NCBI GenBank assembly: GCA_002402085.1
Contig: NVVB01000054.1
Location: forward strand, 13,240 to 20,521
Length of the DNA stretch: 7,282 bases
Reading direction: 5' to 3'
Origin: Gammaproteobacteria bacterium
GTDB lineage: Bacteria > Pseudomonadota > Gammaproteobacteria > Pseudomonadales > UBA3067
Shown piece after piece: positions 6,264 through 7,282 of this stretch. Position 1 is the first letter of the stretch. Each line of letters begins with the position of its first letter. Made by a program: the position numbers and the translations under genes. Below the pieces are notes generated by a model. The model was not told the origin of the DNA. It searched no databases and worked only from the letters and a program-made list of their open reading frames with translations.

Positions 6264-7181
6264 ATGGAATATCGATACTACACCGCAGATGTTTTCACTG
6301 ACAAAGCCTTTGGCGGCGCGCAAATTGCCGTTTTCCCGGAAGCAGACAAGCTCGACTCCAACACGATGCAGCGAATTGCAAGCGAGATAAACCTCTCTGA
6401 AACGGTCTTTTTGAGCCAATGTGAGGCCCCGTCATCCATTGGGCTAAGTAAACGAATGAGAGTCTTTACGCCCTACCAGGAACTAGACTTCGCCGGCCAC
6501 CCTATTATTGCTGCCGCCTACATCCTTACAAAAACAGGCCAGATCTCATCTAAAGACGAAACTGCAATTACTTTTGAACAAAACATAGGCCCAATCAAAG
6601 CCTATGTAAGTAACACCCTCGAAGGCTCCCCATTTATCCAATACTCCATGACCTGCAAAGCCAGTGTAGACAGCTTTGTGCCTGGAAATCAGGAGTTATC
6701 GGAAATACTCTCGCTAAGCAATTCTTCTGAAATTTCTAGCGCTAACTTTCACAGTAAATTAATCACTACAGAAAGCAGTTACTTAGTGATTCCCTGTGAT
6801 AATTTAGAGTCTCTGCAAAACGCCCACTTCGATGCGAAAGCCTGGGCACGTTCATCAGCACCATCCACCAATGCAGGGCACCTTTTATTATTCAGCAAAA
6901 GCACTTACACAAGCAAAGCAAACTTTCACCTTCGCCTTTTGGGGCCCACCATCGGTGACGAAGACCCACCGGTAGGTTCAGCATTAACGGCGTTTTCCAG
7001 TTACCTCGCCTCTTTTCACAGCCTGCGACAAGGGACATACACCTTTGCTGTCGAGCGCGGAACCCCCGACACGCGCTTGAGCTTACTGCAGGTTGAGATG
7101 GACAATAAAGAAAATCAAACCATAGTGTTACGTATTGGCGGGCCAGCGGTATTAATGACGCAATCAACATTATATCTTTGA
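6264..7181 (+). CDS. PhzF-family isomerase/epimerase-like protein
   Basis: A 305-residue protein of the PhzF family, whose members have a two-lobed diaminopimelate-epimerase-like fold and usually 260-310 residues. Family landmarks are the N-terminal YYTADVFTDKAFGGAQIAVFP, the catalytic-type glutamate E46 in NLSETVFL, D75-F-A-G-H79-P in the substrate pocket, and a C-terminal glycine/serine motif at 233-240. PhzF of phenazine synthesis isomerises a dihydro-hydroxyanthranilate; most bacterial homologues have unknown substrates, and no phenazine genes are seen here, so that role is not supported. The usual EDPxTGSA motif reads EDPPVGSA, with V237 replacing the threonine. The ATG at 6264 has AGGAAG 9-14 bases upstream and places the family start correctly; a TTG at 6216 would add 16 unlike residues without a ribosome site. 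No signal peptide or membrane segment is visible. A promoter candidate lies at 6132-6160. Confidence 0.9.
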   Translation: MEYRYYTADVFTDKAFGGAQIAVFPEADKLDSNTMQRIASEINLSETVFLSQCEAPSSIGLSKRMRVFTPYQELDFAGHPIIAAAYILTKTGQISSKDETAITFEQNIGPIKAYVSNTLEGSPFIQYSMTCKASVDSFVPGNQELSEILSLSNSSEISSANFHSKLITTESSYLVIPCDNLESLQNAHFDAKAWARSSAPSTNAGHLLLFSKSTYTSKANFHLRLLGPTIGDEDPPVGSALTAFSSYLASFHSLRQGTYTFAVERGTPDTRLSLLQVEMDNKENQTIVLRIGGPAVLMTQSTLYL

Positions 7182-7282
7182 TTTACAGGAGCTTTGACTA
7201 ACCAGCACAGCACCGTGAGCGCTCTATAGCAATGCATCACAGGCTCAATTAATCAGCGGCACTCATACGACAAACGATTCCC
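7182..7282. other. Non-coding right end of the window
   Basis: After the PhzF-like stop codon, AGGAG at 7187-7191 is followed by TTG at 7194, but that frame stops after 11 codons, so no gene is supported. GAGCGCTC at 7217-7224 is an 8-bp palindrome with no T-tract after it. No other gene start or tRNA is recognisable. Confidence 0.5.

Noticed and set aside
6264..7181. Phenazine biosynthesis role for the PhzF-like gene
   Set aside because: No other phenazine genes in the window; most PhzF homologues occur outside phenazine clusters.
7187..7229. AGGAG followed by TTG as the start of another gene after the PhzF-like gene
   Set aside because: Spacing to the TTG is only two bases and the frame stops after 11 codons.

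Overview
The window looks like an ordinary chromosomal housekeeping segment from a gammaproteobacterium of moderate G+C (roughly 45-50% by eye). The best family match is the Pseudomonas / Oceanospirillales / Cellvibrionales side of the class. Three things point there: the large ribonucleotide reductase subunit has two N-terminal ATP-cone-type modules, as in Pseudomonas; the small subunit is of the Pseudomonas NrdB type; and an RstA-like response regulator sits divergently upstream, as I recall for PA1157-PA1156-PA1155 in P. aeruginosa. The species cannot be named from this sequence alone.

Layout. Positions 1-404 (minus strand) hold the N-terminal receiver half of an OmpR/RstA-type response regulator that runs off the left edge. 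Positions 405-1593 are about 1.19 kb without a convincing gene, between two divergent genes. This stretch carries the regulatory region of the nrd operon: a perfect DnaA box, a phased pair of NrdR boxes with 31-bp repeat spacing, two further isolated NrdR-like boxes, two candidate promoters and several short dyads. Positions 1594-4455 are nrdA and 4497-5879 are nrdB, forming a two-gene operon with a 41-bp gap. Positions 5880-6263 are a gap with a perfect 14-bp inverted repeat, a second smaller hairpin and a good sigma-70-like promoter. Positions 6264-7181 encode a PhzF-family isomerase/epimerase-like protein. The last 101 bases hold no recognisable gene.

How the genes work together. NrdA and NrdB form the aerobic class Ia ribonucleotide reductase that converts ribonucleoside diphosphates to deoxyribonucleotides. 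All expected catalytic, radical-transfer and metal-ligand residues that I could place are present. The upstream sites suggest control by the repressor NrdR (nucleotide status) and by DnaA (replication initiation). The response regulator is a syntenic neighbour and may not regulate nrdAB. The PhzF-like gene appears to be a separate transcription unit of unknown substrate.

I see no previously undescribed system here. The most unusual points are the number and spread of NrdR-like sites over more than 300 bp, the long untranslated leader of nrdA, the long low-complexity N-terminal extension of NrdB, the unassigned dyads, and the altered EDPPVGSA motif in the PhzF homologue.
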